DNA of 62,739 nt, taken from an uncultured Lachnospiraceae bacterium. GTDB lineage: Bacteria; Bacillota; Clostridia; Lachnospirales; Lachnospiraceae. The notes below the pieces were generated by a model, which was not told the origin of the DNA, ran no database searches, and worked only from the letters and a program-made list of their open reading frames with translations. Shown here piece after piece: positions 1-9,221 of the stretch (the stretch's first letter is position 1; every line of letters starts with the position of its first letter). The translations under genes were made by a program, and so were the position numbers. Location: contig CAJUID010000014.1 of NCBI GenBank assembly GCA_910585905.1, positions 1-62,739 of the forward strand, written 5' to 3'.

Positions 1-14
1 TGCTAAAAAGAAGC

Positions 15-52
15 TAAGTCATGCCCCGTTGCTTGCAGCGGGGTATTTGACT
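15..52. repeat. Palindromic repeat, CCCCGTTGC family (copy 1)
   Basis: AAGTCA (15-20) pairs with TGACTT (47-52). Inside it, CCCCGTTGC (23-31) pairs with GCAGCGGGG (34-42), so the whole unit is a hairpin. The same core recurs near 3385-3438 and inside the terminator at 28837-28886, each time with flanks that extend the stem. This looks like a dispersed palindromic unit that can serve as a terminator. It lies in the gene-free stretch 1-322. Confidence 0.6.
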
Positions 53-78
53 TATGAATATGTGAACAAATAGATTTG

Positions 79-104
79 TTATTTTCGTGACCTCACGAAA
101 ATAA
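79..104. repeat. Perfect 12-bp inverted repeat (hairpin)
   Basis: TTATTTTCGTGA (79-90) and TCACGAAAATAA (93-104) are perfect reverse complements separated by two bases. It lies downstream of the minus-strand toxin gene and could end its transcript. There is no clear T-run, so it may also be a protein-binding site. No gene is seen in 1-322. Confidence 0.45.
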
Positions 105-322
105 TCCCGATCTTTATTCATAATGTTTTATGCAACTCCATCGTACGTTTCACAATCTATGCAAATTCATTCCTAAGTTGGTAACAAGTTTCTTCCAATT
201 ACCCAAACAGTGTTTAGGATTTTTCAATAACAAAAGGCTAAACACCGTTTCGTTTTTTGGACAATAAAAATCGCTACAAGCAATATTTTCATATCATTTG
301 CAGCAGTCAAACCATTTCCATA

Positions 323-646
323 TCATTTCTTTATCAAAATTTCTTTCCAATTTCTACGATTATATCCAACTCTTAAGATAATTACAGTATTCAATGTCTC
401 CTCTATTTCATAAAAAACATAATAGTTTTTATAAGGCATACAATGAATTCCCTGAGTAGAAAGAACCCGATCGTCAACTAAAGCAAATCTATTAGGCAAT
501 TTCTGCAAAGTTGAAATAGCACTCCGCAAACCTGTTACAAAATGATATGCAGTTTCCGGCTCCAGTAATGTATACGATATATAATCACCGATATCTATAA
601 TATCATTTTTCGCTTTTCTGGTTAAAACTATATCATACTCCTTCAA
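323..646 (-). CDS. RelE/ParE-family toxin of a type II toxin-antitoxin pair
   Basis: This 107-aa protein is basic and compact and matches the RelE/ParE pattern: an N-terminal KAKNDIIDIGDYI helix region, a central KLPNRFALVDD segment, and a C-terminal IILRVGYNRRNW strand. Family members either cleave ribosome-bound mRNA or inhibit gyrase; the sequence does not tell me which. The start is a TTG codon overlapping the end of the upstream antitoxin by 14 nt, which implies translational coupling. The pair sits alone and the toxin frame is intact. Confidence 0.8.
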   Translation of the reverse strand: MKEYDIVLTRKAKNDIIDIGDYISYTLLEPETAYHFVTGLRSAISTLQKLPNRFALVDDRVLSTQGIHCMPYKNYYVFYEIEETLNTVIILRVGYNRRNWKEILIKK

Positions 647-797
647 CCTTATACCTGCTTTCTAATGCATCAAACGCTTCATCAAAGTCGTAAATAGCAT
701 TTTCCTGAACATCCTTCAAACCTTCGTTTACATAACTACGTATTTCCTGTCTCGCCTGTTCTTCTGGTGAATATAAAATTTTTACTGCGGCTTCCAT
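633..797 (-). CDS. Antitoxin partner of the RelE/ParE toxin
   Basis: A 54-aa frame begins at an ATG preceded by GGAGGTG and ends 14 nt inside the toxin gene. The protein is short and acidic, with a central REIRSYVNEGLKD-like helix (as seen: RQEIRSYVNEGLKD) and a C-terminal DEAFDALESRY segment. This fits the toxin-wrapping half of small RelB-like antitoxins. The family call rests mainly on gene order and overlap rather than on a strong motif. It probably autoregulates the operon from the sequence just upstream. Confidence 0.7.
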   Translation of the reverse strand: MEAAVKILYSPEEQARQEIRSYVNEGLKDVQENAIYDFDEAFDALESRYKVEGV

Positions 798-1256
798 AGG
801 ATGCACCTCCAATCTGTTCTATCATTAAATATAGTATAAGTGATTTTTCATATAATAACAAGTCGAACTTACATATCCATTTTTTTCAAGCCAAATGAGC
901 CATTATGCTATCAATTCTGAAACTTATATAAAATATTATCGTATTGAAACTCTTCCCAAACTGTGTAATTCCAGTGTAAATCTCCTTCCCAATCCCCACA
1001 AATCAACGAAAATAAGGTTTTCTCTATCCCTCCAACCATTTACAATATTGTAAGATTAAGAGGGGAGATTGCTGTTTTTAGCGATATATACATCATTAGT
1101 ATCTAAGTTTAACACAAAAAGGAATGGGATAAATTATTGATTATTTAATAAAAAGCGGTTAATTTGTCAGGCTGTACTTGCAAAGCGAAGAGAAACATTA
1201 TATCATAGAAAATGCACTTGTGTGATTGTATAAAATAAGAAGATAAAGGTGTTGAA
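798..1256. other. Gene-free spacer with a 14-bp palindrome
   Basis: No convincing coding frame is seen in this 459-bp AT-rich stretch. It must hold the promoter of the minus-strand toxin-antitoxin pair at its left end and that of the acetyltransferase at its right end. The only notable structure is the perfect palindrome TTACAATATTGTAA at 1040-1053, a possible operator. Confidence 0.4.
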
Positions 1257-1787
1257 ATGATTGCATATAGAAGATTAGAGAGCAGTGAGATTGATAGGGA
1301 ATTATTTAGGGGATTTATTCGTCGTCAAAAGGTTACGGATTGTTGGCGGAAAGAAGGGAATGATTGGGTGGTGAAAAGCGATCCTTTTATTGACGACTGG
1401 TCAGAAGAGGATTATAAGATTTTAATTTCTTGCCTCAAAAATACGCTGTTCACAGGCGGATTTGTAGCTGCTGCTTTTTGCGATGGCGGCTTGAAAGGAT
1501 TTGTATCAGTTGAGTCTGATTTTTTTGGGGGCAAGCAGAAATATTTGGATATGACTTGTATTCATGTATCGGAGGATATGCGTGGCCAGGGGATTGGCAA
1601 ATCTCTTTTTGCTTTGGCAAAGGAGTGGGCCAAATCAAAGGGAGCTAAGAAGTTGTATATTTCTACGCATTCCGCCGTAGAAAGTCAGGCATTTTATAAC
1701 GCTATGGGATGTGTCGATGCACAAGTGCTTAACAAGAAGCATGTTGAGGCGGAACCATATGACCGACAGTTAGAGTACATGTTGTAA
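1257..1787 (+). CDS. GNAT-family N-acetyltransferase
   Basis: This 176-aa protein has the GNAT core. The acetyl-CoA loop motif RGQGIGKSLF lies around residues 108-117. It follows a beta-strand MTCIHVSEDM and precedes the KSKGAKKLYISTHSAVESQAFY helix-strand region that ends the fold. The C-terminal stretch HVEAEPYDRQLEYML is common in small-molecule acetyltransferases of Firmicutes. The start is supported by AAAGGTG seven bases upstream. Substrate is unknown; antibiotic or amine acetylation are possibilities without specific support. It appears to be a single-gene unit. Confidence 0.8.
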   Translation: MIAYRRLESSEIDRELFRGFIRRQKVTDCWRKEGNDWVVKSDPFIDDWSEEDYKILISCLKNTLFTGGFVAAAFCDGGLKGFVSVESDFFGGKQKYLDMTCIHVSEDMRGQGIGKSLFALAKEWAKSKGAKKLYISTHSAVESQAFYNAMGCVDAQVLNKKHVEAEPYDRQLEYML

Positions 1788-1875
1788 GTGAGAATGATAG
1801 AAATTAAGATAAGGACATATGGGGACAAGGTATTTCTAGGCTCCAATATCTTTTGATAAAAGAGGAGGATTCCAA

Positions 1876-2253
1876 ATGAAAAAAATATATATTAAGGTAT
1901 GTAAACTTAGTATCATTATTGCATGTATTTGCCTAACGATATTTGTAGGGTACTCGTTTGTTTTCCAAAAGAGCACAAAAATTTTTATTCCATTTCCTCT
2001 TGCTGTAGTCTTGGTTATTGCCACCTTTTTCGCGGCGGTCTGCCTCCTGTCGGCCTCCGCTCTTGAAGTGTACCAGAGGATACAGAAAGGAAAGGTGGGC
2101 GCTGTTAAGGCTTTGTTTTTTGAGGCAGTTGTTATTACTGGAATTTGTTTTGCGATTACTAGAAAACTGGGAAGTTTGGTTACAGCAATTGGTATTGTAG
2201 TTGGGTCATGGGGGATGAATTATATTTTTCGTAAAAGAGATGTGGAAGGTTGA
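1876..2253 (+). CDS. Small membrane protein of unknown function
   Basis: This 125-aa protein has about four hydrophobic segments: residues 10-28, 36-60, 80-95 and 100-117. Short basic loops separate them, including QRIQKGK and a FRKRDVEG tail. The start has a strong GAGGAGG site. I recognise no family. It lies between the acetyltransferase and pnuC, separated from the latter by a structured leader, so it is probably its own transcript or the tail of the acetyltransferase unit. Confidence 0.6.
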   Translation: MKKIYIKVCKLSIIIACICLTIFVGYSFVFQKSTKIFIPFPLAVVLVIATFFAAVCLLSASALEVYQRIQKGKVGAVKALFFEAVVITGICFAITRKLGSLVTAIGIVVGSWGMNYIFRKRDVEG

Positions 2254-2347
2254 CAAATGAAATAGAATTTGGTAACATGCCATTACAGCATCAATGTCAG
2301 CATGTAATATGTGTTATATTGAAAATAATTAAATAATAGAAATAACT

Positions 2348-2428
2348 GCCACCGGGTAGTGAAATGCGAGAAGCATTCGTGGGCATATCGTTAGGTCTTA
2401 GAAGATATGTTTAACGGGTGCTTTTTTT
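2348..2428 (+). promoter_or_regulatory. Candidate cis-regulatory RNA leader of pnuC
   Basis: The sequence can form GCCAC (2348-2352) with GTGGGC (2379-2384), enclosing AATGC (2363-2367) with GCATT (2373-2377). Two later pairings exclude each other: ATATC (2385-2389) with GATAT (2404-2408), and CGTTA (2389-2393) with TAACG (2412-2416). A run of seven T follows at 2422-2428. A second copy of GAAATGCGA just after the T-run could compete for the first hairpin. It lies about 50 bp before a nicotinamide riboside transporter gene, so NAD-precursor sensing is a reasonable guess. I cannot match it to a named riboswitch class. Confidence 0.45.
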
Positions 2429-2476
2429 GCGAAATGCGATTTATATCTAAATTAGGAAAATGGGGGGATATGTTAA

Positions 2477-3184
2477 ATGAAGTTTAGAAATCCTTTTGTA
2501 AATTTATCGAAATTTGAGCGCAGGCTCTGGCTCAGTTCTGTTTTAATTGTAAGTGCATCTTATGTGCTGGCAGGAAGTTTTTATTGGCTGACGCTTTTAG
2601 CGTCGCTGATTGGCGTTACTGCTTTGATTTTTGTGGCAAAAGGTGATGTAACAGGGCAGGTGCTGACAGTTATTTTTAGTCTGGCATATGGAATTATCTC
2701 TTACCAGTATCGGTATTTTGGGGAGATGATAACATACTTGGGTATGACCATGCCGATTGCACTTTTGTCAGTCTACACTTGGTTAAAGCATCCATACCAG
2801 GAGTCGGCGGAGGTGGAAGTAAATAAGCTAAGCAGGGTTCAGCTTTTGTTGCTTGTGGTGCTGACGGGAGCGGTTACGTATGGGTTCTATTTTATATTAA
2901 AAGAATTTCATACAGCAAATCTTGTGATTAGTACCGTTTCTATAGCCACCAGCTTTTCGGCATCCTATCTTTTAGTGTTCCGCAGCCCCTTTTATGCACT
3001 TGCATATGCGGCAAATGATATCGTTCTTATTATACTCTGGGTGTTGGCATCAATTGAAAATGTATCTTATTTGCCAATGGTCATGTGCTTTGCAATGTTT
3101 TTGTTAAATGATATGTATGGTTTTATGAATTGGAGAAAAATGCGTGTGCGGCAGGCCGAATGTATATCTTGCCAGCAAGAATGA
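2477..3184 (+). CDS. pnuC: PnuC-type nicotinamide riboside transporter
   Basis: This 235-aa integral membrane protein fits the PnuC family. These facilitators import nicotinamide riboside, which is then trapped by phosphorylation for NAD synthesis. The YWLTLLASLIGVTALIFVAKG segment, followed by a long hydrophobic run ending in YTWLKHP, resembles the family N-half. About seven transmembrane segments are visible. The C-terminal NDIVLIILWVLASI and MNWRKM stretch also fits. A GGGGG site precedes the ATG. A structured leader lies upstream and a strong terminator downstream, so it is monocistronic. Transporting another vitamin precursor is the main alternative. Confidence 0.85.
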   Translation: MKFRNPFVNLSKFERRLWLSSVLIVSASYVLAGSFYWLTLLASLIGVTALIFVAKGDVTGQVLTVIFSLAYGIISYQYRYFGEMITYLGMTMPIALLSVYTWLKHPYQESAEVEVNKLSRVQLLLLVVLTGAVTYGFYFILKEFHTANLVISTVSIATSFSASYLLVFRSPFYALAYAANDIVLIILWVLASIENVSYLPMVMCFAMFLLNDMYGFMNWRKMRVRQAECISCQQE

Positions 3185-3247
3185 CAAGGAATCAGTATTT
3201 GCAAAAATAAAATAATGCTATATTTATATTTCCATATGTGTTAAAAT

Positions 3248-3286
3248 AAAGAGTACAGTATTTTGAAAATATGCTGTACTCTTTTT
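3248..3286 (+). terminator. Rho-independent terminator after pnuC
   Basis: GAGTACAG (3251-3258) pairs with CTGTACTC (3274-3281), the stem can extend by flanking A/T pairs, and a T-run follows. Confidence 0.85.
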
Positions 3287-3299
3287 ATGTCATAGGGAA

Positions 3300-3577
3300 C
3301 TTTACCATAATGTAATAGTCGCCGACAAAGTCGGTGGTGATGGAAGCAGCATATTATATTTAGAAATCATTTGTAAATCAACAACCCCGCTGCAAGCAAC
3401 GGGGTATCAAACTTGCAACGCTGCAGAGCAGCGGGGTATGTGACCCGCGCGCAGTCGCCAAGTGCAAAGGAACTTTCAGTTCCTTGCAAGCATTGCGTTT
3501 GGCTCGTTGCGTACGCGAGAATCAATACATTAGGCAGGGCTCGTGTAACGGGACATGCCCAGAAATGAGGATTAATT
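3300..3577. repeat. Highly structured intergenic repeat region before the ECF gene
   Basis: This gene-free stretch is packed with hairpins. CCCCGCTGC (3385-3393) pairs with GCAACGGGG (3396-3404), which is the inverted form of the repeat at 15-52. GCTGC-AGA-GCAGC follows at 3420-3432, and AAGGAACT with AGTTCCTT lies at about 3467-3485. It may be a composite of dispersed palindromes, a long structured 5' leader of the ECF gene, or both. No known riboswitch was recognised. Confidence 0.5.
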
Positions 3578-4162
3578 ATGAATCAAAAGAGACCGTGGGC
3601 GTTTCGGTTGTCATTTGCAAATATATTATTGCTGGCAGTGGCAATCGTCATTAATATATTTGGAAACTGGATTAGTGGAATTTTTATGCTTCCATTTCGG
3701 TTGGATATGATAGGGACGATTTTTGCGGCAGGTCTTTTGGGGCCGTTTGCTGGCGGGATAGTCGGCGGGCTTAGCGGCTGCATCAGTGCAGTTGTGTTTT
3801 CTACATCAATTGCTTACGCAGTGGCAGGTATTTTAGTAGGTATAGTGGTTGGTATTATTTATCCAGGAGATACGTTGGATTTATTTCAGATATTATGTAC
3901 CAGTGCCATTGCGGCGATTATTGCGGTGTTGGCATCTACACCAATTAATTTGATAAGTTGTGATGGATATACAAGAAATCTCTGGGGGGATGCTCTTGTT
4001 GATATGATGCTGCAGAGTGGAAATAGTATGATTTTTAGTTCTGTATTGGGAGAGGCGCTGGTAGATATTCCTGACAAGGTGATTTCTGTATTCTTTGCTG
4101 CCGGGACTGCAAAGGTGTGGTGCAGATTTTATCCAGCTGCAAAAAAAGGAGGAGCTTTATGA
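3578..4162 (+). CDS. ECF transporter substrate-binding (S) component
   Basis: This 194-aa membrane protein has about six transmembrane segments, with the small-residue-rich run AAGLLGPFAGGIVGGLSGCISAV split by short loops that is typical of ECF S-components. These bind vitamins or metals in the membrane and are driven by a shared EcfAA'T module, which is not encoded in this window. The substrate cannot be read from the sequence. The stop overlaps the start of the following kinase in an ATGA arrangement. The two are therefore translationally coupled, suggesting the kinase senses or controls uptake of the same compound. Confidence 0.75.
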   Translation: MNQKRPWAFRLSFANILLLAVAIVINIFGNWISGIFMLPFRLDMIGTIFAAGLLGPFAGGIVGGLSGCISAVVFSTSIAYAVAGILVGIVVGIIYPGDTLDLFQILCTSAIAAIIAVLASTPINLISCDGYTRNLWGDALVDMMLQSGNSMIFSSVLGEALVDIPDKVISVFFAAGTAKVWCRFYPAAKKGGAL

Positions 4163-7100
4163 AAACGAAGGTCATATTCTTTTTTTCAATATTGGTGGTT
4201 TGGATGTTTGGGCGTGTGGGTATTGCTTCTGCAGAAGACTATCAATCAGATTATGAAGCAGTTTCTTATGATGTGGCTTCTGGATTGACTTCTCTCGAAA
4301 TGAATGCAGTAGCACAGACGGACGATGGGTATATTTGGGTAGGGAGTTATTCAGGGCTATACCGCTATGACGGGGTGAATTTTGAGAAAATGGCGCTGGA
4401 TGCCCAAATAAGAAATGTAATGGTACTCTATACGGATTCCAAAAAACGTCTGTGGATTGGCACAAACGATAATGGTGTTTTTTGCTACAATCCAGAAAAC
4501 GCGGAGATTAGCACATTTTCTGTGGATGACGGGTTTTCTTCAAATGCAATCCGTTCCATTAGTGAAGATGTTGAGGGAAATATCTATGTAGGCACAGGTG
4601 GTTTCTTGTCAGCGATTACACCGGAGGGGAGAGTTATTACCTATAGTAGTCTAACAGATATCACATACGTTCGTAAATTAACAAATTCTAACAGTGATGT
4701 AGTTGCCGGCGTTACAAATAGCGGGACTGCTTTTTTTATGAAGGGCGACCAGATAACAGCTTTTGCAGATATGTCCGGCAAAAATGGAGTGTACTTTACT
4801 AGCTGCTGTGCAAAAGAGGATGGAAGTTTTTTATTGGGAGATTCTATTGGAGCCTTATATCAGTGTACGCTTTCTGAGGGGAAGTTGGAACCTAATGTTA
4901 AAGATGTCTGTAGGGATACCGGAGTTGGAAGCATAAGTAATATTGTGCAGGGAAGGAATGGGGAATATCTTATTTGTGCGGATAATGGACTGGGGATTCT
5001 GGATAACTCCGGGAGTTTTACAGACTTAAGAACAGAAAAATTTAACGCTTCTGTATGTAATGCGCTTCATGATCAGCAGGGAAATTTTTGGTTTGTATCA
5101 AACAAACAGGGAGTAATGAAACTCTGTAAAACCCCATTTATAGATATTTTTAAGAAAGCAGGCATTGACAATCATATTGTCAATGCGGTGACGGAATATG
5201 AAAATGATTTGTATATCGGGTGCGTTGATGGTCTAATTGTTCTGGACAGCAGAACTTATAAAAAGAAAAATTATCCTTTTTTATCTATTCTGAAGGATGT
5301 GCGTATTCGTCATCTGTTTCAGGATAGCCAGAATAATCTCTGGATTAGTACATATGGGAAAGATGGTCTGCTCTGCCTGGACAGCAGGCATAATATTACT
5401 TTCTACAATGAGGAAAATGCCGGAACAATGGGTGGGCGTTTCCGCTTTGTAGTTGAATTAAATGATAATACTATTCTGGCGGCAAGCAGTACCGGTTTAA
5501 CTTATATTAAGGATGGTATAGTCACAGCCGTGATTGGTGAGAAAGAGGGGCTTGTGATGCCCCAAATATTGACGGTGCAGGAGCGTGAGGACGGTTCAGT
5601 TCTTGCCGGAAGTGATGGAGATGGGATTTATGTGATTCAGGATCAGCAGGTTGTTGGGAGGATTGGGGAGAAGGAAGGGCTGGAGTCCCTTGTAGTATTG
5701 CGTATTGTAAAATGTGGTTCTGGTTATATCTATGTAACAAGCAATTCTATTTATTATGATCAGGATGGCCAACTTACAAAGCTGGATCAGTTCCCATACA
5801 GCAATAATTATGACGTCTATGTATCGGACGCGGGGGATGTGTGGATTAGCAGCAGTGCTGGCCTTTATATTATAGATATAAAAGATTTTTTGGAAAATAA
5901 GTCTTATCAATATACTCTTTTAAATCAGAATAGGGGATTTGACACTACTCTGACAGCCAATGCTTGGAATTATGTTGATCAGGAGAATTATTACTATCTC
6001 TGCTGCAGTACAGGAGTAAAGAAAGTGTCTATTCCAGATTACAATAATTATGGACACGATTACAATTTATTGATTAACTACATTTTGATTGATAATGCAG
6101 CTCAGTTAGAGGCTGTCGATGGAAAGTATAGGATACCTGCTGGTGCAAACAGGATTGTTATTTCTCCGGCCGTATTAAATTTTACACTGGAAAATCCAGC
6201 TGTACATATGTATCTGGAGGGATTTGATGATGCTGGCGTAACGGTTTTCCAGAGAGACTTGACAGAAATGAATTATACAAATCTCCCTCATGGCGAATAT
6301 AAGTTTCACATTCAGATTATAGATGACAGGACAGGGGAAGTGGAAAATGAAACCGTCTTTCCGATTTTAAAAGAGGCACAGTTTTTTGAGTATACATTTT
6401 TTCATGCCTATTTGGTCATTGTTATCTGTTTTGTGGCAATCTTTATTACCTGGCTTTTGTCTAGATATAGAAGTGTTACGTTAATTAAGTGCCAATATGA
6501 GGAAATTCGGCTTGCAAAGGAGGAGGCTGAGCAGGCAAACCATGCGAAGAGCCAGTTTCTTGCGAATGTGTCACATGAGATACGCACGCCGATCAATACG
6601 ATTATGGGGATGAATGAACTGGTGCTCCGGGAGGAGATTACGCCTGAAGTGCGGCGTCATTCTGAGGATATCCAAAATGCAAGTATGTCGCTTTTGTCTG
6701 TTGTGAATGATATTTTGGACTTTTCTAAGATTGAGTCAGGAAAAATGCATATTGTATTGCAGGAGTATGATATGGCGAGGCTTCTCACGGAGTTGTCCAC
6801 CATGCTTCATGTAAGAGCGCAACAGAAAAATCTGACTCCAGAGGTTGTGATAGATGAACGGATTCCAGATAAGTTTTTAGGTGATGCGAAGAGAATCCGG
6901 CAGATAATTTTAAATTTGCTTAGCAATTCTGTAAAATATACAGAAAAGGGAAGTATTACTTTTTCTGTTGAGTTGGATCACATTAGCGGCAGCAAGGCAT
7001 ATCTAAATATTTCAGTTAAGGATACAGGGATTGGAATCCATAAAGAGGATATGGACAAAATATTCCAGACATTTGAGCGCTTAGATGAAAAGCGGAATGC

Positions 7101-8130
7101 GAATATCCAAGGTTCTGGCCTGGGCCTTAATATTACTAAGGAATTATTGGCTTTAATGGGGAGTGAGCTGCGGATAGACAGTGTGTATGGAAAAGGTTCC
7201 AAATTTTATTTTATGTTGGAGCAGGAAATCGTGGGCGATGGGAAAATTGGGGATATAGAAGAGAAACGCAAAAAAGGTATCCCGGCGGAAGATTATAAAC
7301 CACAGTTTTTAGCTCCAGATGTTTGTATTTTAGTTGTTGATGATAACGAGATGAATTTGAAGGTAGTACAGGGGCTGTTGGCCGCTACAAAAGTGCGGGT
7401 CGAGACGGGGAGTAATGGGCAGGAGTGCCTTGATAAAATTCACCAAAAACACTATGACATGATTTTGCTTGATCATATGATGCCAAAGATGGATGGAATT
7501 GAAACATTGAAGCATATTAAGGAAGAAGAACATCTGTGCAGGGACACGCCAGTTATTATTCTAACGGCAAATGCGATACATGGTGTAAAAGAGGAATACT
7601 TAGAGCAAGGGTTTACAGATTATCTTTCTAAGCCGGTAACCGGGGATGCATTGGAGACGGCGTTGGCAATGTATCTGCCACGTGAAAAAATGCTTCCGGG
7701 TGATGGTGCTATGCCAAAGATACCTCACCAAGCAAGCGCTCAGGAAGAGGTGGCAGAAGGAGAACATGTAAAACAGGATAAGGAGACGGAAGAGGTTCCT
7801 TCTGGGAGTTTGATATCAGAGGAAGATGGGTTGATGTACAGTGGTGGAATGATGGATCTATATCAGCAGATGCGTCAGCTTTTTCAGATGCAGAGTGAGG
7901 GGAAGATACAGGAAATGGATTGTTTTGTACAGGATGAGGATTGGCAGAATTACAGAATATGCATACATGCTTTAAAGAGCAGCGCAAAGGGAATCGGGGC
8001 AATTAGCCTTTCCAAAGCGGCTGCAGAACTAGAGCAGGCGGTAAAACAGGAGGATGTGGCATATATAAAAGAACATCATCCAGAAGCAATGGAGTTGTAT
8101 CAGGCGGTTGTGCAGGAGATTGTTGGGTGA
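4159..8130 (+). CDS. Propeller-type hybrid histidine kinase with receiver and HPt domains
   Basis: This 1323-aa one-protein phosphorelay starts at the ATG overlapping the ECF stop and preceded by AGGAGG. It begins with a signal peptide or anchor, followed by roughly 650 residues of two-component regulator propeller repeats (repeated IWVG, LWIGT and LWIST strands). A Y_Y_Y-like domain and a transmembrane helix near residue 760 come next. The cytoplasmic part has an H-box (NVSHEIRTPIN), an N-box (ILNLLSNSVKYTEKG), a G-box (GSGLGLNITKELL), a receiver (VVDDNEMN, LLDHMMPKMDG, and the Lys of LSKPV), and a C-terminal HPt with HALKSSAKG. No DNA-binding output domain is present, unlike Bacteroides HTCS proteins. 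Phosphate must therefore go to a separate regulator. Confidence 0.9.
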   Translation: MKTKVIFFFSILVVWMFGRVGIASAEDYQSDYEAVSYDVASGLTSLEMNAVAQTDDGYIWVGSYSGLYRYDGVNFEKMALDAQIRNVMVLYTDSKKRLWIGTNDNGVFCYNPENAEISTFSVDDGFSSNAIRSISEDVEGNIYVGTGGFLSAITPEGRVITYSSLTDITYVRKLTNSNSDVVAGVTNSGTAFFMKGDQITAFADMSGKNGVYFTSCCAKEDGSFLLGDSIGALYQCTLSEGKLEPNVKDVCRDTGVGSISNIVQGRNGEYLICADNGLGILDNSGSFTDLRTEKFNASVCNALHDQQGNFWFVSNKQGVMKLCKTPFIDIFKKAGIDNHIVNAVTEYENDLYIGCVDGLIVLDSRTYKKKNYPFLSILKDVRIRHLFQDSQNNLWISTYGKDGLLCLDSRHNITFYNEENAGTMGGRFRFVVELNDNTILAASSTGLTYIKDGIVTAVIGEKEGLVMPQILTVQEREDGSVLAGSDGDGIYVIQDQQVVGRIGEKEGLESLVVLRIVKCGSGYIYVTSNSIYYDQDGQLTKLDQFPYSNNYDVYVSDAGDVWISSSAGLYIIDIKDFLENKSYQYTLLNQNRGFDTTLTANAWNYVDQENYYYLCCSTGVKKVSIPDYNNYGHDYNLLINYILIDNAAQLEAVDGKYRIPAGANRIVISPAVLNFTLENPAVHMYLEGFDDAGVTVFQRDLTEMNYTNLPHGEYKFHIQIIDDRTGEVENETVFPILKEAQFFEYTFFHAYLVIVICFVAIFITWLLSRYRSVTLIKCQYEEIRLAKEEAEQANHAKSQFLANVSHEIRTPINTIMGMNELVLREEITPEVRRHSEDIQNASMSLLSVVNDILDFSKIESGKMHIVLQEYDMARLLTELSTMLHVRAQQKNLTPEVVIDERIPDKFLGDAKRIRQIILNLLSNSVKYTEKGSITFSVELDHISGSKAYLNISVKDTGIGIHKEDMDKIFQTFERLDEKRNANIQGSGLGLNITKELLALMGSELRIDSVYGKGSKFYFMLEQEIVGDGKIGDIEEKRKKGIPAEDYKPQFLAPDVCILVVDDNEMNLKVVQGLLAATKVRVETGSNGQECLDKIHQKHYDMILLDHMMPKMDGIETLKHIKEEEHLCRDTPVIILTANAIHGVKEEYLEQGFTDYLSKPVTGDALETALAMYLPREKMLPGDGAMPKIPHQASAQEEVAEGEHVKQDKETEEVPSGSLISEEDGLMYSGGMMDLYQQMRQLFQMQSEGKIQEMDCFVQDEDWQNYRICIHALKSSAKGIGAISLSKAAAELEQAVKQEDVAYIKEHHPEAMELYQAVVQEIVG

Positions 8131-8153
8131 TTAAAGTATAGAGGTGATTACTA

Positions 8154-8873
8154 ATGAATGCTAATAAAAGTATGGTTTATTTACTTCCAATCCGTTGCGT
8201 GATTTTTATTTTGATATTTGTGGCCGGAGCAATGATTACGGGACAAAAAGTAGGAGATATCAGTAATTGGTGGTCAATTGCAGCTAGTATAGTAAATATT
8301 GTTATAATATGTATTCTTTGCTTTTTTGCAAAGAAAAATAGAAGCAGTTATCGAGAATTAATCAATTATCATAAGGGTAAAACAAATATTAAACAAATAA
8401 TAGCGATATCGGTTTTGGTATTAGTAATCGGAATGACAGGAATGTATTTGGCCGGATATTTTTGCTATGGGATTATCCCATATGCGGCTCCTATGATGAT
8501 TGCACCTATACCAGTATGGTTTGCTGTGATTAATGTTTTTATATTGCCAATCACAACTGCATTTGCGGAGGATGGGTTATATTTGGGATGTGGTGTAAAT
8601 CAAATACAAAATAAGGTTCTAGCAATAACGGTTCCTGCTTTCTTTTTTGCTCTACAGCACAGTTTTATTCCAACACTGTTTGATTTGCACTATATCATGT
8701 ACCGTTTTTTCTCTTTTTTACCATTAACAATTATTTTATGTTGGTATTATTACAAGAATAGAAATCCATTACCTATAATGGTGGGACATGCAATAATAGA
8801 TGTGGCAACGGCTCTACAAATTGTAGCAACATCGGCTATTCCAGGTTTTTATGAAATGATGTGCAGAATGTAG
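8154..8873 (+). CDS. CPBP-like (CAAX/bacteriocin-immunity) membrane protein, degenerate motif
   Basis: This 239-aa protein has about seven hydrophobic segments. It keeps three CPBP-family landmarks in order: AEDGLYLG in place of the usual EExxxRG motif, FALQHSF in place of the FALxHxx motif, and GHAIIDV for the last histidine block. Intact members are intramembrane glutamic peptidases acting in peptide maturation or self-immunity. Here the second glutamate and the arginine of motif 1 are changed, so catalysis is doubtful. It follows the kinase by 23 bp with a GAGGTGA site and probably shares its transcript. Confidence 0.6.
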   Translation: MNANKSMVYLLPIRCVIFILIFVAGAMITGQKVGDISNWWSIAASIVNIVIICILCFFAKKNRSSYRELINYHKGKTNIKQIIAISVLVLVIGMTGMYLAGYFCYGIIPYAAPMMIAPIPVWFAVINVFILPITTAFAEDGLYLGCGVNQIQNKVLAITVPAFFFALQHSFIPTLFDLHYIMYRFFSFLPLTIILCWYYYKNRNPLPIMVGHAIIDVATALQIVATSAIPGFYEMMCRM

Positions 8874-9140
8874 AGGGGCAAATGCCTGATTTGTATAGAT
8901 TATAGTAGGTTTATCAGACTTGCCTTGTAAAGAGTGTGTCTTGTTAAGGAAATGAGTTAGATAATTTAGTTGTTGAGAAGTCGTATCAGGGCAGGGTTTA
9001 AGGGAAGGTTCGTTAGGTTTAAGTTACTTGGGACAATAGGATGTTTAAAGATTTTTTTGAGATTGATTGTAAGTTGTTATAATCGTAAAAGCATTAAGAA
9101 AAAATCAGAGAAATGTTAGGATTGTATTTAGAAATTGTGA

Positions 9141-9146
9141 TATAAT
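9141..9146 (+). promoter_or_regulatory. Probable -10 element of the VanR/VanS-like operon
   Basis: A consensus TATAAT lies about 250 bp before the regulator gene. The -35 box is weak. If used, the transcript would include the 157-bp palindromic element that follows. Confidence 0.4.
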
Positions 9147-9221
9147 GCTTGTAAAATGAAATACACCGCATTTGGATGATATGAAGTAAGTTTACATAAC
9201 GTCATTCATTTTGCGGGAGTA

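Noticed and set aside
2348..2428. Known NAD+-II, preQ1, THF or purine riboswitch
   Set aside because: The conserved bases of those classes as I know them are not present; only the pnuC context is suggestive.
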